Positions 24,765 to 31,604 of a DNA stretch of 64,000 nucleotides are shown piece after piece. The translations under genes and the position numbers were made by a program. Every line of letters starts with the position of its first letter. Positions within the stretch are counted from its first letter, which is position 1. The stretch covers positions 1,240,001 to 1,304,000 of the forward strand of contig NZ_CP115396.1 in NCBI RefSeq assembly GCF_027625995.1, in the 5' to 3' direction. Origin of the DNA: Hymenobacter yonginensis. Lineage in GTDB: Bacteria > Bacteroidota > Bacteroidia > Cytophagales > Hymenobacteraceae. A model generated the notes under the pieces. The model made no database searches. It saw nothing but the letters and a program-made list of their open reading frames with translations, and was not told the origin of the DNA.

Positions 24765-25922
24765 TCAATTTAGTAAATCTGCATCCAGCTCCGAAAACTT
24801 CCGCTTGCCCTGCCCGAAATAGGCCCACACGAGGCTGCCGCGAAATACGCCGGGGCGCTCGGCCAGCGTAAGCCGCGGCGGAAACTGCTGCCGCTGCTGC
24901 TGCCAATAAGCGCGGCGGCGGTAGAAGTCGCGCTGGGCGCGCACGATGGCGCGGGCATCGGGCAGGGCGCCTTGCAGCAGGAAGCGCAGAGCCGCCACCC
25001 AGTCGAGTAGCACCCGCACGGCCAGCGTGGTGGTCAGCTCGCGGGCGTGGGTGTTTTTGTAGACCAAGGCCAGGCCGTTGCGGAAGTTGAGGTAGGTTTT
25101 GCGTGGGTTGGACTTGTGCAGCGTGCCGCCGCCCACATGAAACACCGTGCTGCCGCCGTGGTACCACACCTCGTGGCCGGCATTCCAGAGGCGCCAGCAC
25201 AAGTCGATTTCCTCCATGTGGGCAAAGAACGTGGACTCCAGCCCGCCCAGCGCGTGCCAGGCGGAAGCCCGCACCAGCATGCAGGCCCCGGTAGCCCAGG
25301 CCACCGGGCGCGGGTCGTCGTACTGGCCGTGGTCGGTTTCGAGGGTGTCGAAGAGGCGGCCGCGGCAGAAGGGGTAGCCGAACCGGTCGAGGTAGCCACC
25401 GCCGGCGCCGGCGTATTCCAGCAGTTCCCGTTGGACCGGGTCGGGGCTGTACTGCCGGATTTTGGGCTGGCACGCTGCGGCCTGGGGCCGGCTTTCCAGC
25501 AGCGCCCGCTGGGGCGAGAGCCAGCCCGCCGTTACTTCCACGTCGGAATTGAGCAGCACGTAGTACCGGAACCCGAAGGTATCGGTCCGGTCTCGGCCGC
25601 GCTCAGCCGGCGGCCGGGTCGGGTTGGTGTCGCCGGTCAACGGGCCCAGCCGGCGCACCTCGTCCAGCGCAGCGTTGTAGCCCCGGCAAAAGCCCAGGTT
25701 ATCGGCCAGCTGTACCACCTGCACGGCTGGAAACTCCTGCCGCACTACCTCCACCGAATCGTCGGTGGAGGCGTTGTCGGCCACGAAAATGGCGGCTCCC
25801 TCAGAGTGCGCCAGCACCGATGGCAGAAACCGGCGCAGGAAATCCCGCCCGTTCCAGTTCAGGATTACTACCGCCACATCGGCGCAGGCAGCTGCCGTTT
25901 CCGGAGCGCTACTAGAGGCCAA
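24765..25922 (-). CDS. Glycosyltransferase family 2 enzyme
   Basis: 385 residues. GT-A fold: VAVVILNWNGRDFLRRFLPS, VADNASTDDSVE, LADNLGFCRGYNAALD, then the DXD-like YVLLNSDVEV and, further on, FFAHMEEIDLCWRLWNAGHEV, the conserved acceptor-side ED motif of rhamnosyltransferase-like members. An insertion of about 25 residues rich in Arg/Thr/Pro (GDTNPTRPPAERGRDRT) sits before the DXD strand and may be strain-specific. The frame opens with a TTG at 25922, 11 bases inside the end of ybaB; a GTG at V16 is an alternative start. Confidence 0.85.
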   Translation of the reverse strand: MASSSAPETAAACADVAVVILNWNGRDFLRRFLPSVLAHSEGAAIFVADNASTDDSVEVVRQEFPAVQVVQLADNLGFCRGYNAALDEVRRLGPLTGDTNPTRPPAERGRDRTDTFGFRYYVLLNSDVEVTAGWLSPQRALLESRPQAAACQPKIRQYSPDPVQRELLEYAGAGGGYLDRFGYPFCRGRLFDTLETDHGQYDDPRPVAWATGACMLVRASAWHALGGLESTFFAHMEEIDLCWRLWNAGHEVWYHGGSTVFHVGGGTLHKSNPRKTYLNFRNGLALVYKNTHARELTTTLAVRVLLDWVAALRFLLQGALPDARAIVRAQRDFYRRRAYWQQQRQQFPPRLTLAERPGVFRGSLVWAYFGQGKRKFSELDADLLN

Positions 25923-26241
25923 AGCCGCCGAGGTCGAGGCCGGGAATGTTGGGAATCAGGCCGCTGGTTTTGCGCTTCAGCTCTTCCTTGGCCTTGTCAC
26001 CGGCTTCGTCGAGGGCTTTGTTCACGGCGGCCACTACCAGGTCGGCCAGCATTTCGCGGTCGGAGAGCAGCGAGTCGTCGATTTCGAGCTTAATCACGCG
26101 GCGCTGGCCGTTGGCCGTGGCGCGCACCAGACCGCCGCCGGCTTCGCCGGTGGCCGTCACAAACTGCATTTCCTGCTGGGCCTGCTGCATTTTCTCCTGC
26201 AGCTCTTTCATTTTGCCCATCATGCCCATCATATCAAACAT
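25912..26241 (-). CDS. YbaB/EbfC family nucleoid-associated protein
   Basis: 109 residues. The N-terminal helix MGKMKELQEKMQQAQQEMQ, the strands VRATANGQRRVIKLEIDDSLL and the C-terminal helix LVVAAVNKALDEAGDKAKEEL are the YbaB alpha-beta-alpha dimer fold; the Gly-rich end GLIPNIPGLDLGGFGL is usual. It binds DNA as a pincer-like dimer. In many genomes it sits beside dnaX/recR; here it overlaps a glycosyltransferase instead. Confidence 0.92.
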   Translation of the reverse strand: MFDMMGMMGKMKELQEKMQQAQQEMQFVTATGEAGGGLVRATANGQRRVIKLEIDDSLLSDREMLADLVVAAVNKALDEAGDKAKEELKRKTSGLIPNIPGLDLGGFGL

Positions 26242-26515
26242 AGGTTCTGCGTCGTTATTTCCGGCGGGCCGGAAGTAGGTTAGGGAAAAGGCCGGGGCCG
26301 GCCTGGCTGCGTCGACGGCCGGTTGGGGGCAGTGCCTGTCAGGCAGCTGTACAAGCCAAGGGCGGCGGAAATCGGGCGCAATTTACAGTACGCATACGCC
26401 CGAAAAGCAAGAATAGGCGGGGCAGCCTGCAAGATCCTGCGGTTGCGGCCGCCGCGCCTCCCGCAATGCAACTGGAAAGCAGTTATGCAACAGGTGCTTA
26501 TGCGCGGCGATGCTG

Positions 26516-26926
26516 TTAGTGCGGCAGCCGTTCGCGCAGCGCGCTGTATGTCCAGGTGCCGGCCAGCGCCGCCAGAATCATGACGGCGGCGGCGCCGGCC
26601 CCGCTGCCGAGCTGGGCAAACAGCGGGCCGGGGCAGGCGCCGGTGATGGCCCAGCCCAGCCCGAACAGGATGCCCCCGATCCAGACGCCGTGGTTGTACT
26701 GCTTGTCGGCCAGGTGAATTTCTTCGCCGGTGAGGGTTTTAAGGTGGTAGCGCTTGATGAGCTGAATAGATACTAGCCCCACAAAAAGGGCCGAGCCGAT
26801 GACGCCGTACATGTGAAAGGCCTGAAACCGGAACATTTCCTGAATCCGGAACCAGCTGATTACTTCGCTTTTGGTAAGGATGATGCCGAACAGTACGCCC
26901 AGCACCAGGTATTTGAGGTTTTTCAT
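26516..26926 (-). CDS. YeeE/YedE-type permease, short subunit
   Basis: 136 residues, four membrane helices. VLGVLFGIILTKSEVISWFRIQEMF and GILFGLGWAITGACPGPLFAQLG carry the small GxCPGP motif with a Cys that, in the thiosulfate transporter YeeE, lies in the substrate path. Belongs to the half-length (DUF6691-like) group that pairs with a second half-length protein, which is encoded upstream at 26995-27555. Likely moves a reduced sulfur compound. Last gene of the sulfur cluster. Confidence 0.85.
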   Translation of the reverse strand: MKNLKYLVLGVLFGIILTKSEVISWFRIQEMFRFQAFHMYGVIGSALFVGLVSIQLIKRYHLKTLTGEEIHLADKQYNHGVWIGGILFGLGWAITGACPGPLFAQLGSGAGAAAVMILAALAGTWTYSALRERLPH

Positions 26927-26994
26927 TTTTTGGGTATTGGGGTCTTAGGGTCAGGGACTTGCATATACCCGTCTTTAGGGCGTGGCAAATGCCG

Positions 26995-27555
26995 TCAGAA
27001 CAGCAGCGGGTAAATCACCCAGGTCATCAGGAGGCCGCCGGCGAAGAAGCCTACTACCGCCACCAGTGATACCCACTGCAGGTTGGAAAGTCCCGAAATG
27101 GCGTGGCCCGAAGTGCAGCCGCCGGCGTAGCGCGTGCCAAATCCCACCAGAAAGCCCCCCAGCACCATAAATACCCAGCCTTTCCAGGTGGCCAGGTTTT
27201 CCAGGGCAAAAAGCTCCCGGGGCAGCAAACCCGAAAAGTCGGTCAGGTGCAGCTGGGTACGGAGGTCGTGCACGGTTTCCGGCGAAATGGCCACCGTGGC
27301 CGGGTGGCCCAGCACCTGGTAGCCTAGGAAGCCGCCCAGCCCAATGCCGAGCACGAACCACAGGTTCCAGACTTCCTTGCGCCAGTTGTAAGTCAGAAAC
27401 GGAATGCCGGCCGGCACGCAAGCAGCGCACACGTGGCGCAGCGAGCTGCTGATGCCCAGCGCTTTGTTGCCGATGAGCAGCAGCGCCGGTACCGTAAGCC
27501 CGATCAGGGGACCAGCCACGTACCACGGCCAGGATTGTTGCAGAAAGTCAGTCAT
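26995..27555 (-). CDS. YeeE/YedE-type permease, long subunit
   Basis: 186 residues from the ATG at 27555 (a TTG precedes it). About five membrane helices; the conserved [22 protein letters not shown] block supplies the second Cys-containing re-entrant segment of the YeeE fold, complementing GACPGP of the neighbour. Together they resemble the PmpA/PmpB pair reported next to bigR/blh in proteobacteria (from general knowledge). It begins 38 bases after the MBL-rhodanese gene. Confidence 0.85.
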   Translation of the reverse strand: MTDFLQQSWPWYVAGPLIGLTVPALLLIGNKALGISSSLRHVCAACVPAGIPFLTYNWRKEVWNLWFVLGIGLGGFLGYQVLGHPATVAISPETVHDLRTQLHLTDFSGLLPRELFALENLATWKGWVFMVLGGFLVGFGTRYAGGCTSGHAISGLSNLQWVSLVAVVGFFAGGLLMTWVIYPLLF

Positions 27556-27593
27556 CAAAAAAAACGAGCAAGGAAAAAAACAGAAAACGCAGC

Positions 27594-28949
27594 CTAGTGT
27601 GCCGCCGCAGCCCCCTGGAACGACCGGACCGCCTCGCCCAGATCATACACTGGCGTGCCGGGCAGAGCAGGCGCCACGATGCTGCTGCCCGCGGCTGAGC
27701 GGTAGCCGCCCGCGCAGTGCACCACCACCGGCTTGCCGGCCGGAATTTCGTGGGCCCGCTCGCGCAGCTCGGGCAGCGGAATGCTCAGCGCCCCCGCAAA
27801 CAGCGGCTCGGTGCTGGCCTCTGCCGCGCTGCGGATATCCACGATGGTGTAGGCGCCCGGCTGCTGCCGAAACTGCTCGACATCTAGCAAGGGCAGGGTG
27901 GCTGTGGCGTCGGGCGTGCCGACAATAGCCCCCGCAATCAGGGGCTCGTAGCCGATTTTGGCGGCTTTTTCGATCAGGTTTTCGCGCTGCGCTTCGTCGG
28001 CGGCCACCAGGTAGAAGCGCTCCGCCGGGCCCACGATAGAGCCCAGCCAGTTTTCAAACTTGCCGCCCTGCTGAATGTTGAGCGCGCTGGCTGCGTGGCC
28101 CTGCTTGAACTCGGCCTCGGGGCGCGCATCCACCACTAGTACGCCGCTTTCCAGGGGCGCGCCGGTGGGCAGGCGCGGCACCTGCCGCACCCCCGCCGCG
28201 TAAGTGGGGGCCCCGGCTTTGTTGAGGGCAACGTCGTAGCCGAAGTATTTCGGGATGAAGGGCTGATCGGACAGCAGCTCGCGCACAAAGTCGGCTTCGC
28301 TCATGGGCTGCAGGGCGTAGTTGCCGGCTTTTTCGGCCCCGATGGTGCTGCTGCCGGCGCCGCCCAGGGCCTTGCCACACAGGCTGCCGGCGCCGTGCGC
28401 CGGGTATACCAGCACTTCGGGAGCCAGTGGCAGCAGCTTTTCGCGGGTGCTGTGGTACATCTGGCGAGCCAGCTCCTCGCGCTTGGCAGTCAGGTTGCCG
28501 GCCTTTTCCCGCAGATCGGGCCGCCCCACATCCCCCACAAACAGCGTGTCGCCGGTGAAAACGGCCACGTCCTGGCCTTCGCGGCTGAGCACGATGCTGA
28601 TGGAGTCGGGCGAGTGCCCCGGCGTATTCAGCGCCCGAAACGTGAGCTTACCCATCGTGAATTCCTGGCCCTCATCGAAAGCCTCGTGGGCGTAATCAGC
28701 CCCCAGCAGCCTGCTTACCCGGATGGTGGCGCCCGTGGTCTGGGCAATTTCCAGGTGGCTGCTCACGAAGTCAGCGTGCGGATGGGTTTCGATGATGCTC
28801 ACGATGCTGGCGGCGTGCGCGGCGGCAAAATCGTAGTAGGGCTGCGGGTTGCGGGCGGGGTCGATGAGCACGATTTCGCGGGCGCACTCGCTCAGGATGG
28901 CGTAGGAAAAGTGGGCCAGGCCCTTGTCTTCAAACTGTTCGATTTTCAT
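27594..28949 (-). CDS. MBL-fold hydrolase with two rhodanese domains (persulfide dioxygenase-like)
   Basis: 451 residues from the ATG at 28949 (MKIEQFEDKG). The metallo-beta-lactamase domain spans about 1-250: THPHADFVSSH (the sixth motif position is Phe instead of His, common in this subfamily), TPGHSPDSI, FTGDTLFVGDVGRPDL, YPAHGAGSLCG. Two rhodanese modules follow: about 265-360 (VLVVDARPEAEFKQGHA, no catalytic Cys loop) and 365-451, where VVVHCAGGYRSAAGSSI keeps the active Cys. Homologues (ETHE1/Blh type) oxidise glutathione or other low-molecular persulfides to sulfite. TauE upstream could then export the sulfite (inference). The much longer frame to 29105 overlaps tauE and is rejected. 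Confidence 0.88.
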   Translation of the reverse strand: MKIEQFEDKGLAHFSYAILSECAREIVLIDPARNPQPYYDFAAAHAASIVSIIETHPHADFVSSHLEIAQTTGATIRVSRLLGADYAHEAFDEGQEFTMGKLTFRALNTPGHSPDSISIVLSREGQDVAVFTGDTLFVGDVGRPDLREKAGNLTAKREELARQMYHSTREKLLPLAPEVLVYPAHGAGSLCGKALGGAGSSTIGAEKAGNYALQPMSEADFVRELLSDQPFIPKYFGYDVALNKAGAPTYAAGVRQVPRLPTGAPLESGVLVVDARPEAEFKQGHAASALNIQQGGKFENWLGSIVGPAERFYLVAADEAQRENLIEKAAKIGYEPLIAGAIVGTPDATATLPLLDVEQFRQQPGAYTIVDIRSAAEASTEPLFAGALSIPLPELRERAHEIPAGKPVVVHCAGGYRSAAGSSIVAPALPGTPVYDLGEAVRSFQGAAAAH

Positions 28950-28975
28950 GGGGCAAGCAGTAAAGGGGGGAGAAA

Positions 28976-29004
28976 CGTTGCAGCTGCAACGCCCCGTAGG
29001 GCGT
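28976..29004. promoter_or_regulatory. Two overlapping palindromes in the leader of the MBL-rhodanese gene
   Basis: CGTTGCAGCTGCAACG (28976-28991) is a perfect 16-bp palindrome, and 28989-29004 is a second one with 6-bp arms and a CGTA loop. They lie 27-55 bases before the ATG, in the 97-base gap after tauE. Could be a protein-binding site or an RNA processing/attenuation structure. Confidence 0.45.
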
Positions 29005-29046
29005 GTAGCTGGCAGAGCCGGAACTGCCGCGGCAGGTGTCAGTGGA

Positions 29047-29859
29047 TCAGAAAACCAGCTCGCGCAGCAGAATAAAGGTGCCCATGGCCAACGTGAACCA
29101 GCCAAAAGCCGGCTTCAGGCGGGCGCCGGGGATGAAACGCGCCAGGTAGGTGCCCAGCACAATGCCGGCCAGCGCAAAAGCCAGAAAGCCGATCAGGAAA
29201 GGCCAGTCGATGAGCGTGCCGGCGCTCAGGTCGCCGGTGAAGCCAATCAGCGAGTTGAGGGCAATAATGGCCAGCGAAGTGCCTACGGCCAGCTTCATGG
29301 GCAGGCGCGCACCCAGCACCAGGGCCGGAATAATCAGGAAGCCCCCGCCCGCCCCCACAAACCCCGTAAGCAGCCCCACCAGCAGCCCGATGCCCAGAAT
29401 GAGCGGATAGTTTAGCCGCTGGGGCCGCGGTGGCTCCAGCTCCGGAGTGCCGGCGGCCGGCTGGCTCCGGATCATGGACGCGGCGGCCACCACCATCAGC
29501 ACCGCAAAGGCCACTAGCACCAGCAGATCCTTGGTAAGCACTAGCCCGCCGCCCAGTGGCAGCAGCTCATGCGGGATGGCCGGCATCAGTACCTTGCGGG
29601 TTAAGAACACGGCCGCCACCGAAGGCCCCAGAAACAGCAGGGCCGTGGGCACCGATACCAGGCCCTTGCGGAAATACCCGGCGGCGCCCACCACCGCGGT
29701 GCTGCCCACCACAAAAAGCGAGTAGGCCGTGCTCAGCACCGGGCTCACGCCCAGCAGATACACCAGCACCGGCACCGTCAGGATAGAGCCGCCGCCCCCC
29801 ATGATGCCCAGTGAAAGCCCGATGAATACCGCCGCGAAGTAGCCCAAGAAATGCAGCAT
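29047..29859 (-). CDS. TauE/SafE family sulfite/organosulfonate exporter
   Basis: 270 residues with about eight membrane helices in two repeats. Typical motifs: GLSLGIMGGGGSILTVPVLV in the first helix pair, LLTGFVGAGGGFLIIPALVL in the second repeat, and AVGTSLAIIALNSLIGF. The family carries small sulfur anions across the inner membrane. It is the first gene of the structural operon (tauE, MBL-rhodanese, two YeeE halves), and its upstream region carries one of the two operator-like sites. Confidence 0.9.
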   Translation of the reverse strand: MLHFLGYFAAVFIGLSLGIMGGGGSILTVPVLVYLLGVSPVLSTAYSLFVVGSTAVVGAAGYFRKGLVSVPTALLFLGPSVAAVFLTRKVLMPAIPHELLPLGGGLVLTKDLLVLVAFAVLMVVAAASMIRSQPAAGTPELEPPRPQRLNYPLILGIGLLVGLLTGFVGAGGGFLIIPALVLGARLPMKLAVGTSLAIIALNSLIGFTGDLSAGTLIDWPFLIGFLAFALAGIVLGTYLARFIPGARLKPAFGWFTLAMGTFILLRELVF

Positions 29860-29884
29860 GAGGAAAAGGGAATCGTATGAAAAT

Positions 29885-29900
29885 ATGAATAAATGTTCAT
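29885..29900 (-). promoter_or_regulatory. ArsR-type operator upstream of tauE
   Basis: The minus strand reads ATGAACATTTATTCAT, an imperfect dyad (ATGAA/TTCAT ends) of the ArsR/SmtB 12-2-12 style (TGAACA-like half sites). It shares 11 of 16 positions with the site at 30272-30287. It begins 26 bases before the tauE ATG, between a TTTTG and a weak TATTTTC. Confidence 0.6.
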
Positions 29901-29928
29901 GTGTTTCGGCAAAAAAAAGCCCGACCTC

Positions 29929-30255
29929 TCATAGGAAGGTACAGGCGGCCAGGCACTGAATAACGTCCACCACTTCCCGCATTTTGAGGCTGTAGAAGAC
30001 GTTTTTGCCTTCGCGTGAGCTGCTAAGGATGCCTTTGAGCTTCATGCCTGACAGATGGTGCGACGCCAGACTCTGCTCGATAGAAAGCCGCTCACAAATA
30101 TCGTTCACCGACAGGCTGTCGTGTTGGGCCAGCAGTTGCACGATGGCAATGCGGGTGGGGTGCGCCGTCGTCTTTAGGATAAAGGCCACCTTTTCCATCT
30201 TCTCGACGGACATGTTCAGGTCGGCGGCAATATCAGCGGAGGAAGTAGGAGCCAT
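29929..30255 (-). CDS. ArsR-family winged-helix regulator
   Basis: 108 residues from the ATG at 30255; the 24-base longer frame would run through the operator and promoter. Winged helix: AHPTRIAIVQLL (helix 2), LSVNDICERLSIEQSLASHHLSGMK with the recognition helix, then the wing SSSREGKNVFYSL. Cys at 54, 101 and 105. No classical ELCVCD metal site. Regulators beside MBL-rhodanese genes (BigR, SqrR) sense persulfides through cysteines; whether C54 with C101/C105 do so here is inference. Probably represses its own gene and the tauE operon. Confidence 0.85.
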   Translation of the reverse strand: MAPTSSADIAADLNMSVEKMEKVAFILKTTAHPTRIAIVQLLAQHDSLSVNDICERLSIEQSLASHHLSGMKLKGILSSSREGKNVFYSLKMREVVDVIQCLAACTFL

Positions 30256-30264
30256 AGGGTGCTG

Positions 30265-30295
30265 CAAATGTATGATCATTCGTTCATAAGTACAA
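30265..30295 (-). promoter_or_regulatory. Promoter of the ArsR-family gene
   Basis: On the minus strand, TTG (30293-30295), exactly 20 bases, then TACATTTG (30265-30272): a full match to the Bacteroidota consensus. The -7 ends 9 bases before the ATG, so the transcript is nearly leaderless. Confidence 0.75.
30272..30287 (-). promoter_or_regulatory. ArsR-type operator inside the regulator's own promoter
   Basis: The minus strand reads ATGAACGAATGATCAT. It fills the spacer between -33 and -7 and touches the first base of the -7, the classic position for repression. Similar to the site at 29885-29900. Confidence 0.6.
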
Positions 30296-30437
30296 GCTTC
30301 GCCTGTATCTGGTTCCCGTAGGATAGGATCTGGCTGCTGGCTGGGACCGGCTGGTGTGTGTGGCGCGTGAGCCGGACAGCTACAAGATGAGGGATTTAGT
30401 GGTAGCAGGCATCTATTCTTCTTTGATATTTAGTGAA

Positions 30438-30509
30438 AACAGTGGCGGCCCACGTTGCCCCAGAGAAGCCAGTGAAGGCGTTTCCGGGGCAGCGTGGGCC
30501 GCCACTGTT
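30438..30509. terminator. Long hairpin downstream of the bestrophin gene
   Basis: 24-base arms (30438-30461 with 30486-30509, a single G-T pair) and a 24-base loop, 18 bases past the bestrophin stop. No long T-run, but the stem is one of the strongest in the window. Confidence 0.65.
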
Positions 30510-30526
30510 AGCAGGATTTTAGCAGA

Positions 30527-31438
30527 CTACATCAGGTAGAAGGTATCGGACGTAAGCGGCGCCGGCACGTTGGGCTCCTCCAGCAGCTGCTTCAGGTTAA
30601 TTTCGACGTTGCGGGAAATGGCCGTAACGGGCGTGTCGGTGGGGGCATTGTTGAAGGGGTCCTGCAGGTAGCGGGCCGTGCGCTCAATCAGGAAGAACGT
30701 GGTGGCAATGAGCAGTAGCACCGGCACCTCCCAGAAGCCCATCGACTCCACCAGGCTCAGCGACAAAGTGCCCAGGAACAGGTAGATCAGGAAGTGAACC
30801 AGCAGCCGGTAGTTTGCCGGGAATACCGTGCTCTTGATGCGCTCGGCCTGGCCCATCGTCTCGCACAGGCGCACCAGCGTGGAATCAAGCTGCACCTGCT
30901 GAAAAGTGTTAACGGCCTGCTTCAGATGCAGCTCCCGGATCTGGGTGCTGTGTAGGGCCAGCAAAGCCAGCGGGCGGTTTTTCTGGGCCTGGGCGTAGGC
31001 CAGGTCGGGTTCAGACAGAAACTTCGCCAGGGAAGGCATCGGGTCCTGGCCGCGCAACGACTCGCCCAGGCTGTAGCACCAGGCAATCTGGCGGTAAGCA
31101 ACGGCGGTCAGGTGCTCGGACGCTTCGCGTGCCGAAAGGGCCTCAGGCTGCAGAAAGCTGCGCACCTGCAGTACCAGCGTCCGGGAGTCGTTCACGACGG
31201 CGCCCCAGATCTTGCGGCCTTCCCACCACCGGTCGTACGACTGGCTGACGTTGAAGGCCAGCAGCAGGGAGATGGAGCTGCCCAGAATGGTGGCCAGCTG
31301 CAACGGAATCAGCGGCAGGTAGTGGCCAAAGAAGTATTTCAGCAGCTGGAAGATGATGGAGATGAGCATCACCCGCAGAATGTCGGGCAGGATGCGCTTG
31401 AAAATGTAGTAAACAGGAAGCTTGACGTCGAGCAGCAT
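30527..31438 (-). CDS. Bestrophin-family anion channel (UPF0187)
   Basis: 303 residues from the ATG at 31438 (MLLDVKLPVYY); the frame extends to 31477 without conserved residues. Bestrophin signatures: IPLQLATILGSSISLLLAFNVSQSYDRWWEGRKIWG, described here as residues about 40-75, with the Ser-x-Tyr-x-Arg-Trp-Trp-Glu core; RQIAWCYSLGESLRGQDP; and LIYLFLGTLSLSLVESMGFWEVPV. Family members form pentameric chloride or cation channels in the inner membrane. Monocistronic. Confidence 0.85.
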   Translation of the reverse strand: MLLDVKLPVYYIFKRILPDILRVMLISIIFQLLKYFFGHYLPLIPLQLATILGSSISLLLAFNVSQSYDRWWEGRKIWGAVVNDSRTLVLQVRSFLQPEALSAREASEHLTAVAYRQIAWCYSLGESLRGQDPMPSLAKFLSEPDLAYAQAQKNRPLALLALHSTQIRELHLKQAVNTFQQVQLDSTLVRLCETMGQAERIKSTVFPANYRLLVHFLIYLFLGTLSLSLVESMGFWEVPVLLLIATTFFLIERTARYLQDPFNNAPTDTPVTAISRNVEINLKQLLEEPNVPAPLTSDTFYLM

Positions 31439-31604
31439 AGGCGGAAAAACAGATACAACAGGATGTTGCCTACGCAAAAACTGCCTGTTGAGCTACATTT
31501 TCTGCCGCGCATTGTAGAGGAAGGCCCGGCTGCTTCGCCTACCTGAAAGCCAGGGGCCGAACCCGGCCACCACCGCACAACCGGCGTGTACGGTGGCGTG
31601 GGGC

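Noticed and set aside
27594-29105. Longer start for the MBL-rhodanese gene
   Set aside because: The 52 extra residues are not conserved in style, overlap tauE by 59 bases and pass through the palindromic leader.
30354-30539. 61-residue plus-strand frame
   Set aside because: It consists largely of the long hairpin downstream of the bestrophin gene.
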